A stretch of DNA of 52,030 nt from Lachnospiraceae bacterium (GTDB taxonomy: Bacteria; Bacillota; Clostridia; Lachnospirales; Lachnospiraceae): the NCBI GenBank assembly GCA_009911505.1, contig QXXL01000097.1, positions 1 to 52,030 of the forward strand, in the 5' to 3' direction. Under the pieces are notes generated by a model, which had not been told where the DNA came from, made no database searches, and was given only the letters and a program-made list of their open reading frames with translations. Both the position numbers and the translations under genes were made by a program. How positions within the stretch are numbered: the first letter of the stretch is position 1; each line of letters opens with the position of its first letter. Shown piece by piece: positions 25,140 through 33,947 of this stretch.

Positions 25140-25850
25140 TAGCCTTTCTATCGAGTTTTTGTAGTATTCTTCATTAATTTCCGAACCTATAAATTTCCTT
25201 TTATGTATCAATGCCGCCACTCCAGAACTCCCGCTTCCGGAAAATGGATCAAAGATCACATCATTTTCATTCGATAAAACCGTCACAAAATGCCCCAATA
25301 GCTGGATTGGCTTTTGTGTAGGATGTTTACCGTAGCGTTTTTCCCTTAAAGGTGTTACCGATGTTTCTACAAAATCATGAATTGCCTTGCCATTGTTATT
25401 AAATGTACCTGTATGCGCCTTATACACAAAATATATCCAGGCTTCTGTTGAATTTATGAAATGTAAATTCATATTGCGGGGCATCGGATTCTTCTTATGC
25501 CATATTCCTGTCGTTTTATAATAAAATCCATGTTTCTGGGCCAGCCTAATAATTGTTTCAACCTTGATAATAGACATAAACATAATAACGGAGCCTTTGG
25601 TTTTAACGACTCTGGAAAGCTCGCCAAACATTTGATCCATATCGTTTTCCCACTCTTCAAATTCAAGATTATCCCATCCGGCAGCCCCGAAAAAATTCTC
25701 CCTCATTGCTTTCAAATTCGTTGCCCTGTTTTTCATAAATAAGCCCAGATTATAAGGTGGATCCGTCAAAACCAGGTCGACGGAATCATCTTCCATCTTT
25801 TTCATTGCATTTAGGCAATCTGTATTATAAAGGCAGTAATTGTTAACCAT
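25128..25850 (-). CDS. amino-group DNA methyltransferase (N6A/N4C, beta class)
   Basis: About 240 residues. The catalytic motif TDPPYNLG (motif IV) comes before the SAM-binding motif FDPFSGSGSSGVAAL (motif I), which is the beta-class order. ATG 25850 follows GGGAGGAAGC; the GTG-like start at 25889 is rejected. First gene of the operon, with a promoter about 130 bp upstream. A second methyltransferase of a different chemistry suggests an asymmetric recognition site with one enzyme per strand, as in type IIS-like LlaJI systems, although LlaJI uses two C5 enzymes. Its C-terminus is altered by the MITE remnant. Confidence 0.88.
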   Translation of the reverse strand: MVNNYCLYNTDCLNAMKKMEDDSVDLVLTDPPYNLGLFMKNRATNLKAMRENFFGAAGWDNLEFEEWENDMDQMFGELSRVVKTKGSVIMFMSIIKVETIIRLAQKHGFYYKTTGIWHKKNPMPRNMNLHFINSTEAWIYFVYKAHTGTFNNNGKAIHDFVETSVTPLREKRYGKHPTQKPIQLLGHFVTVLSNENDVIFDPFSGSGSSGVAALIHKRKFIGSEINEEYYKNSIERLERV

Positions 25851-25979
25851 TGCTTCCTCCCTCTTTTTATTGCCCCAATCTACTACCATAGCGCTGCTGC
25901 CCTTTCATCTGCTTTGAAAGAAAATACACCCCTTGCAATCAAAGCCAAGCCAGCTCTGTTATCCCCCTTCATCAAGTTC

Positions 25980-26008
25980 AAGATATCATCATATTATATA
26001 TTTGTCAA
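25980..26008 (-). promoter_or_regulatory. promoter of the restriction-modification operon
   Basis: Minus strand TTGACA (26008-26003), 17-bp spacer, TATCTT (25985-25980). No other start is closer to the first methyltransferase gene. An inner TATAAT (in the spacer) is an alternative -10. Confidence 0.5.
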
Positions 26009-26032
26009 TGATAAGGGTTATTAGAGAGTTTA

Positions 26033-26272
26033 TCAGTTAACCATTTTTTTCATCGTATAAAACCTGATTTCAAAAAATGCTCCTCCATCTGGTATGTTTT
26101 TTGCCCGTATCGTTCCATTTTTGCGTTCAATAATCTCTTTTGACAGCACCAGCCCAATGCCAATCCCACCCTCGCCTGCATTTTTCCCCCTGTAAAACCG
26201 TTCAAAAAGATGCGGCATATCCTCTTTTTTCAAAAGTATTGTTCCGGCGTCAATTCGTGATAATACAAGCAA
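26033..26272 (-). pseudogene. histidine kinase fragment with internal deletion
   Basis: Seventy-nine codons: LVLSRIDAGTILLKKED, which follows the H-box in OmpR-type kinases, jumps directly to MPHLFERFYRGKNAGEGG then GIGIGLVLSKEIIERKNGTI, the F- and G2-boxes. About 110 residues with the N- and G1-boxes are missing, as are the sensor and H-box upstream. It resembles the C-terminus of the kinase at 9602, so it is a relic of a similar system. Confidence 0.75.
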
Positions 26273-26382
26273 GGCTTCCGGCTGGCCTGAAAACAGCTAT
26301 TATATATAGAAAGCATAACAGAAACCGCAGAAGCAGATCATACTCCACTGCGCTTAAACTGGCCTCCCGCCTTTTTCTTTTA

Positions 26383-27705
26383 TTATAGCAAATGAAAGTT
26401 ACAGTTTTGTGACGTAACAGCCGGTACAGGAATCAAAACCTTTAATACAAACGTACCATTCTCGCATTTTGTCAAAAGCCGCCCCCCATACCTGTGAGCC
26501 GCTTTCTTCATATTAGAAATCCCAAACCCATGTAAAAAATGATCCCCCTTTGTAGTCCTACCGTCCGGCACACCGCCCTCCGGTACAAAGCAGTTTTCAA
26601 TCCGGATCGAAACAAAATCCCTCACCCTGCCAGCCTTAAGCAGAATAGCCCGCTGTCCCTTTGGAAGCTTTTCACTTGCCTCAATGGCATTGTCAAGCCC
26701 ATTCCCAAACAATGTGCTGATATCCAAAGGATCGATAAAATCAATCCCTCCAAAATCCACAGCCGCCGAAAAATCAATCTGCTTTTCCCTGGCATGCTCT
26801 GCCTTGTCTTTTAAAATTACATCCAAAAACTCATTTTCTGTATGGAAATAATCCTCATAACCCAAAATCTTAGAATAAAGCTGTTCTGCCATCCGCCCCG
26901 TGCCATCCTCAGTGTGGCATTGCCCCAATACAAGCAGGTGGTTTTTCATATCATGGTATATAGCCCGGATCCGTTCCTCGTCTTTGCTTTTGGCCTGATA
27001 ATATTTCTGCTGCATCTTTAACGCCTGTAAACGGTATGTATCCTGCATAAAACGGCTCATATTTGAAACCAGACAGACACAGCCCAGCGACGAAAAGACA
27101 GACGAAATGCATACCGGATAAACCACGAAAGGCGCATCTTCGACAAAATAAATCGTAGTAAAGCACGCAATACCAGATACCAAAATCACAGAATCCACAA
27201 TAAGCCACATTTTATCTGTAAGGTTCTGGCGGACATCCTGCAGCGGATTGCGCAAAAACAGCCAAATACCGCCCCAGAACAACAGATGCACCATATTCTG
27301 CCCCACACAAATCCCCCTGTCGACCAAAAGGGCTGCTTGCGGCTGCTTAAAGCTTAGATCCATCCCGGCAGAAACGGCAAAAAAAATGCGGCTGGCAAGA
27401 TCCATCATTAAAAAATTCATAGATACCATGATCGGATAGAAAATAAAAACAGCCGAAGCCTTTTCTGCAAGCCTCCCCTGATGGAACACAGCAAGATAGA
27501 TGCTAAGGGCACAGAAAGCCACCAGGATATTTGTAAGATCATTTTGGTAGATAATTATATCCGTAAACGTAAGGGAAACAAAAAAAGCAGCAATGCGCCT
27601 TCCCCTGCCCTTCCTCAATGGAAGAAATGTATGTAAAATCCAATAAAACACAAACTGGTAAGCCACTTGCAAAGCGACTGCACACACCTGCAGCAAAATT
27701 ATCAC
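26383..27705 (-). CDS. GHKL-type sensor histidine kinase (AgrC-like)
   Basis: About 440 residues: six or seven N-terminal membrane helices (residues 5-205), then a short dimerisation region with IYHDMKNHLLVLGQ (phosphorylated His) and a GHKL ATPase with GNGLDNAIEASEKL (N-box) and HGFGISNMKKAAHRYGG (G-box). This is the HPK10/AgrC architecture. GTG 27705 overlaps the regulator's TGA and is preferred to the TTG at 27720. Partner is the LytTR regulator upstream. No agrB or agrD peptide genes are nearby. Confidence 0.87.
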   Translation of the reverse strand: MIILLQVCAVALQVAYQFVFYWILHTFLPLRKGRGRRIAAFFVSLTFTDIIIYQNDLTNILVAFCALSIYLAVFHQGRLAEKASAVFIFYPIMVSMNFLMMDLASRIFFAVSAGMDLSFKQPQAALLVDRGICVGQNMVHLLFWGGIWLFLRNPLQDVRQNLTDKMWLIVDSVILVSGIACFTTIYFVEDAPFVVYPVCISSVFSSLGCVCLVSNMSRFMQDTYRLQALKMQQKYYQAKSKDEERIRAIYHDMKNHLLVLGQCHTEDGTGRMAEQLYSKILGYEDYFHTENEFLDVILKDKAEHAREKQIDFSAAVDFGGIDFIDPLDISTLFGNGLDNAIEASEKLPKGQRAILLKAGRVRDFVSIRIENCFVPEGGVPDGRTTKGDHFLHGFGISNMKKAAHRYGGRLLTKCENGTFVLKVLIPVPAVTSQNCNFHLL

Positions 27706-28421
27706 AGCATATCCCCCCAATAATCCGCAAGCCGCGCCATAAATTCTTTGCGCCTTGGCTGACTGACCGGGATACGTTCCCCTGTAGATAAAACCACATC
27801 CATCCCCTCCATGCCTTTTACAAACGAAAGGTTAACCACAAAGCTCTGATGGCAGCGTACAAATCCAGGCTGTGCACAAAGCAGCCTGGCTACCTCCTTC
27901 ATATTTTTGTAAATAACCTGCTCCTGCCCTTGAAAATGCAGCATAACATTACGCTTCTCCGTTTCAGCATACGACAAATCCTTATACAGTGCCTTATATT
28001 TTCCGCTGTCATTAGAAAAACTCAAATACGGCTCGTCCTTCCCATGATAATAAGTAAAATAACGGTCAAGCTCCATTTTTAAGATACTGTATTTTACTGG
28101 TTTTAACAGATAATTAATGGCATTGTATTCATATCCTTTAAAAACATACTGCTTCATAGAAGTCAGAAAAATAAGCCCTACACTACGATCTATCCTGCGG
28201 ATTTCTTCAGCAGTTTTTAAACCATTTAACTGTTCCATCTTAATATCCAAAAAAATCAGATCAAAATCCGGGCGGTACCCCCGCAGTAACTCACTGCCAT
28301 CATAATAAGAAAAATAACAAAATTCTTGTCCCATTTCATCTGAATAACGCTCCAGATAATCCTGTAACTCACGAATCAACGTATCCTCATCATCGCAAAT
28401 CGCAATTTTATACAATATCAT
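27702..28421 (-). CDS. LytTR response regulator (AgrA/VirR-like)
   Basis: A 239-residue regulator: receiver domain with CDDED (10-14), phosphoacceptor in LIFLDIKMEQLNG (about residue 58) and Lys in LLKPV, followed by a LytTR DNA-binding domain (residues 135-235; FVRCHQSFVVNLSFV, TGERIPVSQPRRKEF). LytTR regulators usually control peptide signalling, bacteriocins or surface proteins. ATG 28421 has AAGGAG just upstream. Coupled to the kinase by a four-base overlap. Confidence 0.9.
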   Translation of the reverse strand: MILYKIAICDDEDTLIRELQDYLERYSDEMGQEFCYFSYYDGSELLRGYRPDFDLIFLDIKMEQLNGLKTAEEIRRIDRSVGLIFLTSMKQYVFKGYEYNAINYLLKPVKYSILKMELDRYFTYYHGKDEPYLSFSNDSGKYKALYKDLSYAETEKRNVMLHFQGQEQVIYKNMKEVARLLCAQPGFVRCHQSFVVNLSFVKGMEGMDVVLSTGERIPVSQPRRKEFMARLADYWGDML

Positions 28422-28629
28422 TCATCTCCTTACAATACATCCCCTACTCTGTCTACCCACCCCTTAGCAACTGAACACAGACCCTGCCCTCTGCCTGACG
28501 GCCCCTTTGCCATCCACTCTCTTAAGTACAAACGGGCTTACAAATCACGTCTTAAATTATAACATCTTTTTCATATTTTACAACTATATATCCCCTCCCC
28601 TCTACGACAGCCCAACCGCGCATAAAAAT

Positions 28630-28658
28630 GCCCCCGCACAAATCCAATGCACGGGAGC
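28630..28658 (-). terminator. rnf operon terminator
   Basis: An 11-bp stem (three wobbles) with 7-nt loop at the 3' end of rnfB, followed on the minus strand by ATTTTTA. The interval 28440-28620 holds no gene. Confidence 0.65.
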
Positions 28659-28683
28659 CCTTCTATCCATACTTCCCAAACTA

Positions 28684-29475
28684 TTACATTATAATCTTCT
28701 TTGGGCACTTCTCCACGCAAACGCCGCACCCAGTACATTTTTCCTGATCGATATAAGCTACATTATCCGCTACATGCACCGCATCACTCGGGCAATTCTT
28801 CTCACAAAGCTTACATCCGATGCATCCCACCGAGCAAGCCTTCATCACATCTTTGCCCTTATCTTTAGAATTGCAGTGCACCAGATGCTTCGCATCATAA
28901 GGCACCAGCTCGATCAAATTCTTCGGGCAGGCCGCAACGCACTTCCCGCACGCCTTACAGGCGTCTTTATCCACAAGCGCAATCCCGTCCACGATATGAA
29001 CCGCATCAAACGGGCAAGCCTTCACGCAGCTTCCGTACCCAAGGCATCCGTAATTACAGGTCTTTGGCCCGCCGCCCGGCACAAACGCCATTGCGCCGCA
29101 GTCCTCAACCCCCGTATACTCATAATCCCGGCCAGCCTTTTCACATGTCCCCGCACATTTCACAAACGCAACCTTCTTTGTGCCCGCGCCTGCGGACACC
29201 CCCATAATTGCGCCAACCTTTGCTGCCACGGGATCCCCGCCAACCGGACATCCGCCGACCGGAGCCTCTCCTTTTACAATGGCCGCTGCAAGTCCGGAGC
29301 ACCCCGCATATCCGCAGCCGCCGCAGTTATTACCCGGAAGCACGCCTAAAATAGCCTCTTCCCTTTCATCTACCTCTACTTTGAATTTTTCTCCGGAAAT
29401 CCCAAGGAAAAATCCAATAAAAATACCTACACCGCCGACGATTACCGCGGCAATGATGATTGCCTGTACACTCAT
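28684..29475 (-). CDS. rnfB: Rnf complex ferredoxin subunit RnfB
   Basis: A 263-residue protein: N-terminal membrane helix (8-28), a 4Fe-4S site CGGCGYAGCSGLA, then ferredoxin clusters CLGYGSCVKACPF, CKACGKCVAACPK, CIGCKLCEKNCPS and CTGCGVCVEKCPK. Rnf oxidises ferredoxin, reduces NAD+ and pumps sodium or protons; RnfB passes electrons from ferredoxin into the complex. Every cysteine needed for the clusters is present. Last gene of the rnfCDGEAB order typical of Clostridia, before a terminator. Confidence 0.95.
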   Translation of the reverse strand: MSVQAIIIAAVIVGGVGIFIGFFLGISGEKFKVEVDEREEAILGVLPGNNCGGCGYAGCSGLAAAIVKGEAPVGGCPVGGDPVAAKVGAIMGVSAGAGTKKVAFVKCAGTCEKAGRDYEYTGVEDCGAMAFVPGGGPKTCNYGCLGYGSCVKACPFDAVHIVDGIALVDKDACKACGKCVAACPKNLIELVPYDAKHLVHCNSKDKGKDVMKACSVGCIGCKLCEKNCPSDAVHVADNVAYIDQEKCTGCGVCVEKCPKKIIM

Positions 29476-29488
29476 CTTCTCTTTCCTC

Positions 29489-30064
29489 CTAAATCATTCC
29501 TGAGAACCCCATAAACGCAATTGACATCAGACAGGCGGTAATCAGTACGATTGCCGTACCCTGGAACGGTTTGGGGATATCATTATATTCGATTTTTTCA
29601 CGAATTCCAGCCATGATGCAGATGGCGATAAAAAACCCTGCCGCGGTTGCCAGGCCGTTCACTACGCTTTCCAAAATACCGTACTCCTTTGTCACATTGG
29701 TCAAAGCCACGCCAAGAACGGCACAGTTGGTCGTAATAAGCGGAAGGTAAACACCAAGGCTCTGATACAGAGACGGCATAGATTTTTTCAAAAACATTTC
29801 TACAAACTGCACCAGCGCCGCAATGACCAAGATAAATACGATGGTCTGCAAATACTTCGTATCAGTCGGCGTTAAGATAAATTTATAGATAAGCGATGTC
29901 ACAAGGGACGCAATGCCGATAACGAAAATAACCGCGCCGCCCATCCCGGCTGCCGTTTCCGTCTTTTTGGATACGCCAAGAAACGGGCAAATACCAAGGA
30001 ACTGGCTTAATACAACGTTATTGACAACCGCAGAACCGATTGCAATTAAAATTAATGTCTTCAT
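29489..30064 (-). CDS. rnfA: Rnf complex membrane subunit RnfA
   Basis: A 191-residue protein with six membrane helices, homologous to RnfE with opposite topology. Motifs NNVVLSQFLGICPFLGVS and LPLITTNCAVLGVAL carry the two cysteines that hold the intramembrane iron-sulfur centre together with RnfE. Sits 13 bp after rnfE and 13 bp before rnfB. Confidence 0.95.
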   Translation of the reverse strand: MKTLILIAIGSAVVNNVVLSQFLGICPFLGVSKKTETAAGMGGAVIFVIGIASLVTSLIYKFILTPTDTKYLQTIVFILVIAALVQFVEMFLKKSMPSLYQSLGVYLPLITTNCAVLGVALTNVTKEYGILESVVNGLATAAGFFIAICIMAGIREKIEYNDIPKPFQGTAIVLITACLMSIAFMGFSGMI

Positions 30065-30077
30065 GCTAAGCTACCCC

Positions 30078-30773
30078 CTATTCTGATTTTTTTCCGGTAC
30101 ACATAGCGGACTGGCTGCAGCTTGCACAGTCCCCGCTTAAACAGCCGGACGGAGCTGCCAGCGGCTTGCCCTTCGCTTCCATCTTTTCCCGGACAATATT
30201 CATCACGGCAACTAAAAATGCAAGTACCAAAAATGCCCCGGGAGCCATAACAAAAATCGTAATCGGTGTGAACCATTCCAAAGAAAGCACCTGTACGCCG
30301 AAAATCTGGCCTGCACCCAAAATCTCACGGATGATACCGATACAGGTCAGGCCGAACGTAAACCCAAGGCCCATACCGATCCCGTCAAAAATAGACGGCG
30401 TGACCGGATTTTTGGAAGCATAGCTTTCCGCACGCCCCAGGATAATACAGTTTACCACAATAAGCGGAATATACACGCCAAGCTGTGTAGCCAGATCCGG
30501 CGTATACGCTTTCATCAGAAATTCCACTACTGTAACTAAAGACGCCACAATGACGATAAATGCCGGCATACGCACGCCGTCTGGAATAACCTTACGGAAT
30601 GCAGAAATCAAAAGATTGGAAAATACAAGTACCAGCGTGGTAGAAAGCCCCATGCCAAGCCCGTTCATCGCAGCCGTCGTAACCGCAAGCGTCGGACACA
30701 TACCCAGCATCAGTACAAATGTCGGGTTTTCCTTGATAATACCGTTATATAAACGTTCCATATATTTATTCAT
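30078..30773 (-). CDS. rnfE: Rnf complex membrane subunit RnfE
   Basis: About 231 residues with six membrane helices; NPTFVLMLGMCPTLAVTTAA and IPLIVVNCIILGRAE contain the conserved cysteines pairing with those of RnfA. The start is ATG 30773, overlapping the rnfG stop (TAATG); the longer frame to 30818 is rejected. The C-terminal tail carries an unusual cysteine group (CLSGDCASCSQSAMC), a feature of clostridial RnfE proteins of unclear role. Confidence 0.94.
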   Translation of the reverse strand: MNKYMERLYNGIIKENPTFVLMLGMCPTLAVTTAAMNGLGMGLSTTLVLVFSNLLISAFRKVIPDGVRMPAFIVIVASLVTVVEFLMKAYTPDLATQLGVYIPLIVVNCIILGRAESYASKNPVTPSIFDGIGMGLGFTFGLTCIGIIREILGAGQIFGVQVLSLEWFTPITIFVMAPGAFLVLAFLVAVMNIVREKMEAKGKPLAAPSGCLSGDCASCSQSAMCTGKKSE

Positions 30774-31384
30774 TACTCTGCGCCTCCTTCCAAAATATTC
30801 CGGAAGTATGTAATACATGCATTGACACCATTTGTCATGGCCCTTGAAGTAATTGTAGCGCCGGAAATGGACTCAATTTCACTGTCCGAAGCCGGAGCCT
30901 GCTTTACAACCGTAAAGCTGTCTGCCTGCTTGCCCTTAAACTGGCCGGAAAATTCTTCATTTTTGGCCTTATCGCCTAGCCCTGGCGTTTCAGCAATGCT
31001 CGTAATAGAATAGCCATTTACTGTGCCGTCATTTGTGATCCCTACGGAAAACGTGATATTTGCCTGGCTGGCGTCCTTTGCCGTCACGGTAATGACATAG
31101 CCTAACACACTGCCGCTGCCGTCTTTTGCGGCCTGTACATCCGTAATCTCGTCTGCAAAGCCATTATCGCCCATCACCGAAGCAGCCTCTTCTTTATCGA
31201 ATGCATCATATGCTTCAAAGCTTTGTGCTTCCTCAAATACCTGTTGGTATGCTGCCTGCGCTTTTGCCGTATCTGCAGCCGCAATCGGCTCCTTTGTTAT
31301 TTCATAAACCAGTCCGAGGGCAAACCCAAGCACCAGCGTAAAAGCCGTTAAAATCAACGCGTCATGTACAATCTTTTTATTCAT
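30773..31384 (-). CDS. rnfG: Rnf complex FMN subunit RnfG
   Basis: A 203-residue protein with one N-terminal membrane helix (10-30) and an extracytoplasmic FMN-binding domain. ISGATITSRAMTNGV is the SGAT[TS] motif whose last Thr is linked to FMN by a phosphoester. Overlaps rnfD by eight bases and rnfE by one. Confidence 0.95.
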   Translation of the reverse strand: MNKKIVHDALILTAFTLVLGFALGLVYEITKEPIAAADTAKAQAAYQQVFEEAQSFEAYDAFDKEEAASVMGDNGFADEITDVQAAKDGSGSVLGYVITVTAKDASQANITFSVGITNDGTVNGYSITSIAETPGLGDKAKNEEFSGQFKGKQADSFTVVKQAPASDSEIESISGATITSRAMTNGVNACITYFRNILEGGAE

Positions 31385-32318
31385 GCTTCTTTGCCTCCTT
31401 TACCAGCCCAAATGCCCTTGGAATTGTAATCCTTTCAATCATCGGGACTAACAGGTTGCTTAAAATAATGGCAAAAGACACGCCCTCCGCATTGGCGCCG
31501 TACATACGGAACAGCCCAGTTAAAACTCCCAGGCAAATACCAAACAATATCCGGCCGTTTGGCGTAATCGGGGACGTTACATAATCAGTCGCCATAAAGA
31601 ATGCGCCAAGCATCAGCCCGCCGCCGCAAAGCTGCGCTGTAATATAATTCCAGTCAAACCCGTGCCCGCCAAAGATGACTAAGAAAATGACAAATGTCAC
31701 AATATAAGTCCCCGGAATCCGCAAGTCAATCACGCCCAGTAAAATCAGGATAACTGCCCCGATTAAAATAGCAATCGCGGAGGTTTCGCCAATCGTACCA
31801 CCTGTCCTTCCGATTAACATATCCATCGTATTCACTGCCTCGCCATTGCGCATCGCAGCAAGCGGGGTCGCACCGGTATAATCGTCAATTGCAAATTTGG
31901 TCATATCTGCCGCAAACGCAATCAAAAGGAAACACCTTGCGCCAAGCGCCGGGTTCATAAAGTTCTGCCCCAAGCCGCCAAACATCATCTTTACAATTGC
32001 AATCGCAAAAATGCCGCCTAAGGCCGCTTCCCACCACGGCAGTGTAGCCGGAAGGTTTAACGCCAAAAGAAGCCCTGTCACAACGGCGCTGAAATCGCCG
32101 ATGGTACTTTTTTTATGTACGATTTTTTCAAATACCCATTCGGTTGCCACACAGCTTGCAATCGTCACAAGAATCAGAATCAATGCCCGGTACCCGAAAT
32201 TATAAACGCCAAACAGCGTCGTAGGCATAAGCGCCAGCACGACATAAAACATAATCCGGCTGCTGGTATCCTTAGAACGGACATGCGGTGACGATGAAAC
32301 ATGAAATAAATCACTCAC
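31377..32318 (-). CDS. rnfD: Rnf complex membrane subunit RnfD
   Basis: A 313-residue membrane protein with about ten helices. DYTGATPLAAMRNGE carries the threonine that binds FMN covalently. YVTSPITPNGRILFGICLG is a conserved RnfD/NqrB segment near the ion path. Intact; 31 bp downstream of rnfC. Confidence 0.95.
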   Translation of the reverse strand: MSDLFHVSSSPHVRSKDTSSRIMFYVVLALMPTTLFGVYNFGYRALILILVTIASCVATEWVFEKIVHKKSTIGDFSAVVTGLLLALNLPATLPWWEAALGGIFAIAIVKMMFGGLGQNFMNPALGARCFLLIAFAADMTKFAIDDYTGATPLAAMRNGEAVNTMDMLIGRTGGTIGETSAIAILIGAVILILLGVIDLRIPGTYIVTFVIFLVIFGGHGFDWNYITAQLCGGGLMLGAFFMATDYVTSPITPNGRILFGICLGVLTGLFRMYGANAEGVSFAIILSNLLVPMIERITIPRAFGLVKEAKKHE

Positions 32319-32349
32319 AATAACCCACCTCTTTCTATACTCCTCTTAT

Positions 32350-33668
32350 CTATTTTTTCCTTTTTGCCGCTAAAACCTGCTTTTTCATCGTCTTAACTGA
32401 CTGTGCCAAAGGCCTCTTGGCCGGGCAGACGTAACTGCAGCTTCCGCATTCCACACACTCTAAGCCATGCCATTTTTCAAACACGCCGCTTTGCCCCCGC
32501 TCGCCGTAATCTGCAAGCCTTGACGGTACTAAAAGCTCTGGGCAGGCTTCCACACAGCGCCCACAGTTGATACATGCCGTCGGCTCATAAGCCGCCACTT
32601 CATCTTCCGTAAAACAAAGCAGGGAAGAAGACGTCTTTGTCGCCGGCACATCCAGATCGAACATGGCAAATCCCATCATAGGCCCGCCGGAAATCATCTT
32701 TTTGCATTCGCCCTTAAAGCCGCCTGCAGCTTCTAACATCTCCCTGTAATTCGTCCCAAGCAGATATAAAAGTTCTGCGGCTCAGCAATCGCATTGCCAG
32801 TTACAGTAAAAATCCGGTTCATAAGCGGCTGCCCAAGCACGACAGCATTATAAATTGCTACTAACGTTTCTACGTTGTCCACGATACAGCCTGCGTCTGC
32901 CGGAAGCATCTTGGAGTTAATGGAACGCTTTGTTACCGCATAAATAAGCTGGCGCTCGCCGCCCTGCGGGTATTTGGTTTTCAGCTCTGCCACTTCCATC
33001 CGTTCTTCTTTTTGTACCAGCTCTTTTAATTTGGCAATGCAGTCCGGCTTGTTGTCCTCGACGCCAAACACACCCCTTGCCTTCGGGAAAAGCTGCAATA
33101 CAACGCGCATTCCTGCAATAAGCTTATCAGGCTGCTCAATCATCCTGCGGTAATCCGACGTTAAGTACGGCTCGCATTCCGCGCAGTTGGCAATGATGTA
33201 CTCAATCTTGTCTGGTTCCTTCGGGGATAATTTGACATGTGTCGGAAACCCCGCACCGCCCATACCTACTACGCCGGCTTCTTTGATTTTTCCAATAATC
33301 TCTTCCTTGGAAAGGGCTGAAACATCCTTTACCGTTTGATATTCCACCTCTTTCATCTCGCCGTCACTCTCAATGACGATAGACTTGACCATATCGCCGA
33401 CCGTCACACGGCGCGGCTCAATCTTTTTGACCGTCCCAGATACGGATGCATAGATCGGTGCAGAGACGAAGCCTCCTGCTTCGGCAATCTTCTGCCCACG
33501 CAATACCGTATCGCCAACTGCGACAACTGGGGCCGCTGGCGCCCCGATGTGCTGTGACAGCGGATATACAAGTTCTCCTTTGGGTAATAGTTTGCGGATC
33601 GGTTTATCCTTCGATAAATCCTTGCCATCGTATGGATGGACACCGCCTTTAAAAGTCATCGAACCCAT
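32350..33668 (-). pseudogene. rnfC: RnfC, interrupted by a one-base frameshift
   Basis: Two frames make one RnfC. The first (33668 to 32733) has the N-terminal barrel, the NADH/FMN domain GVVGMGGAGFPTHVKL and NCAECEPYL, and goes to NRIFTVTGNAIAEPQNFYIC, then shifts into RITGRC and TAG. The second (from about 32760 to 32350) resumes with LGTNYREMLEAAGGFKGECK and holds both 4Fe-4S ferredoxin motifs, CINCGRCVEACPE and CVECGSCSYVCPA. One base is missing near 32755 in a run of three G; no slippery heptamer fits -1 frameshifting. RnfC is the NADH-oxidoreductase subunit, so a true lesion would disable the complex; a sequencing error is likelier. Confidence 0.85.
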
Positions 33669-33739
33669 TTACGTGTCCCCACTTTCTTAAATAATCTATT
33701 TGTTTTTTATAAAAATTTTATAAAAAACCATTCCAATGA

Positions 33740-33768
33740 ATTATAGCATAACCCGTCGGTTTTTGCAG
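33740..33768 (-). promoter_or_regulatory. rnf operon promoter
   Basis: Minus strand TATAAT at 33745-33740 with an extended TGC before it; the -35 region is weak (ACTGCA, about 17 bp upstream). The leader to rnfC is about 70 bases. Confidence 0.5.
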
Positions 33769-33877
33769 TCTATTTTTGTTTTTTTTTCAATACTGACAGT
33801 ATTGCATATAAAACCATAGACAGGCTATTTTTCCTCCCTTTTTGTTGCCAGTTCTGCCGAAACGGCTATCACAATCA

Positions 33878-33907
33878 TTGCAGTTAACTGCCGGAATATG
33901 TTATAAT
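33878..33907 (+). promoter_or_regulatory. promoter of the RNase H-like gene
   Basis: TTGCAG at 33878-33883, 18-bp spacer, TATAAT at 33902-33907 with an extended TG before it. The gene starts 40 bp downstream. Confidence 0.6.
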
Positions 33908-33947
33908 ACCGTCAAACTACCAGAAAGATTCAGAAAGGGCTTTTTCT

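Noticed and set aside
28507..29349. 280-codon plus-strand ORF
   Set aside because: Antisense to rnfB, whose cysteine motifs are unmistakable.
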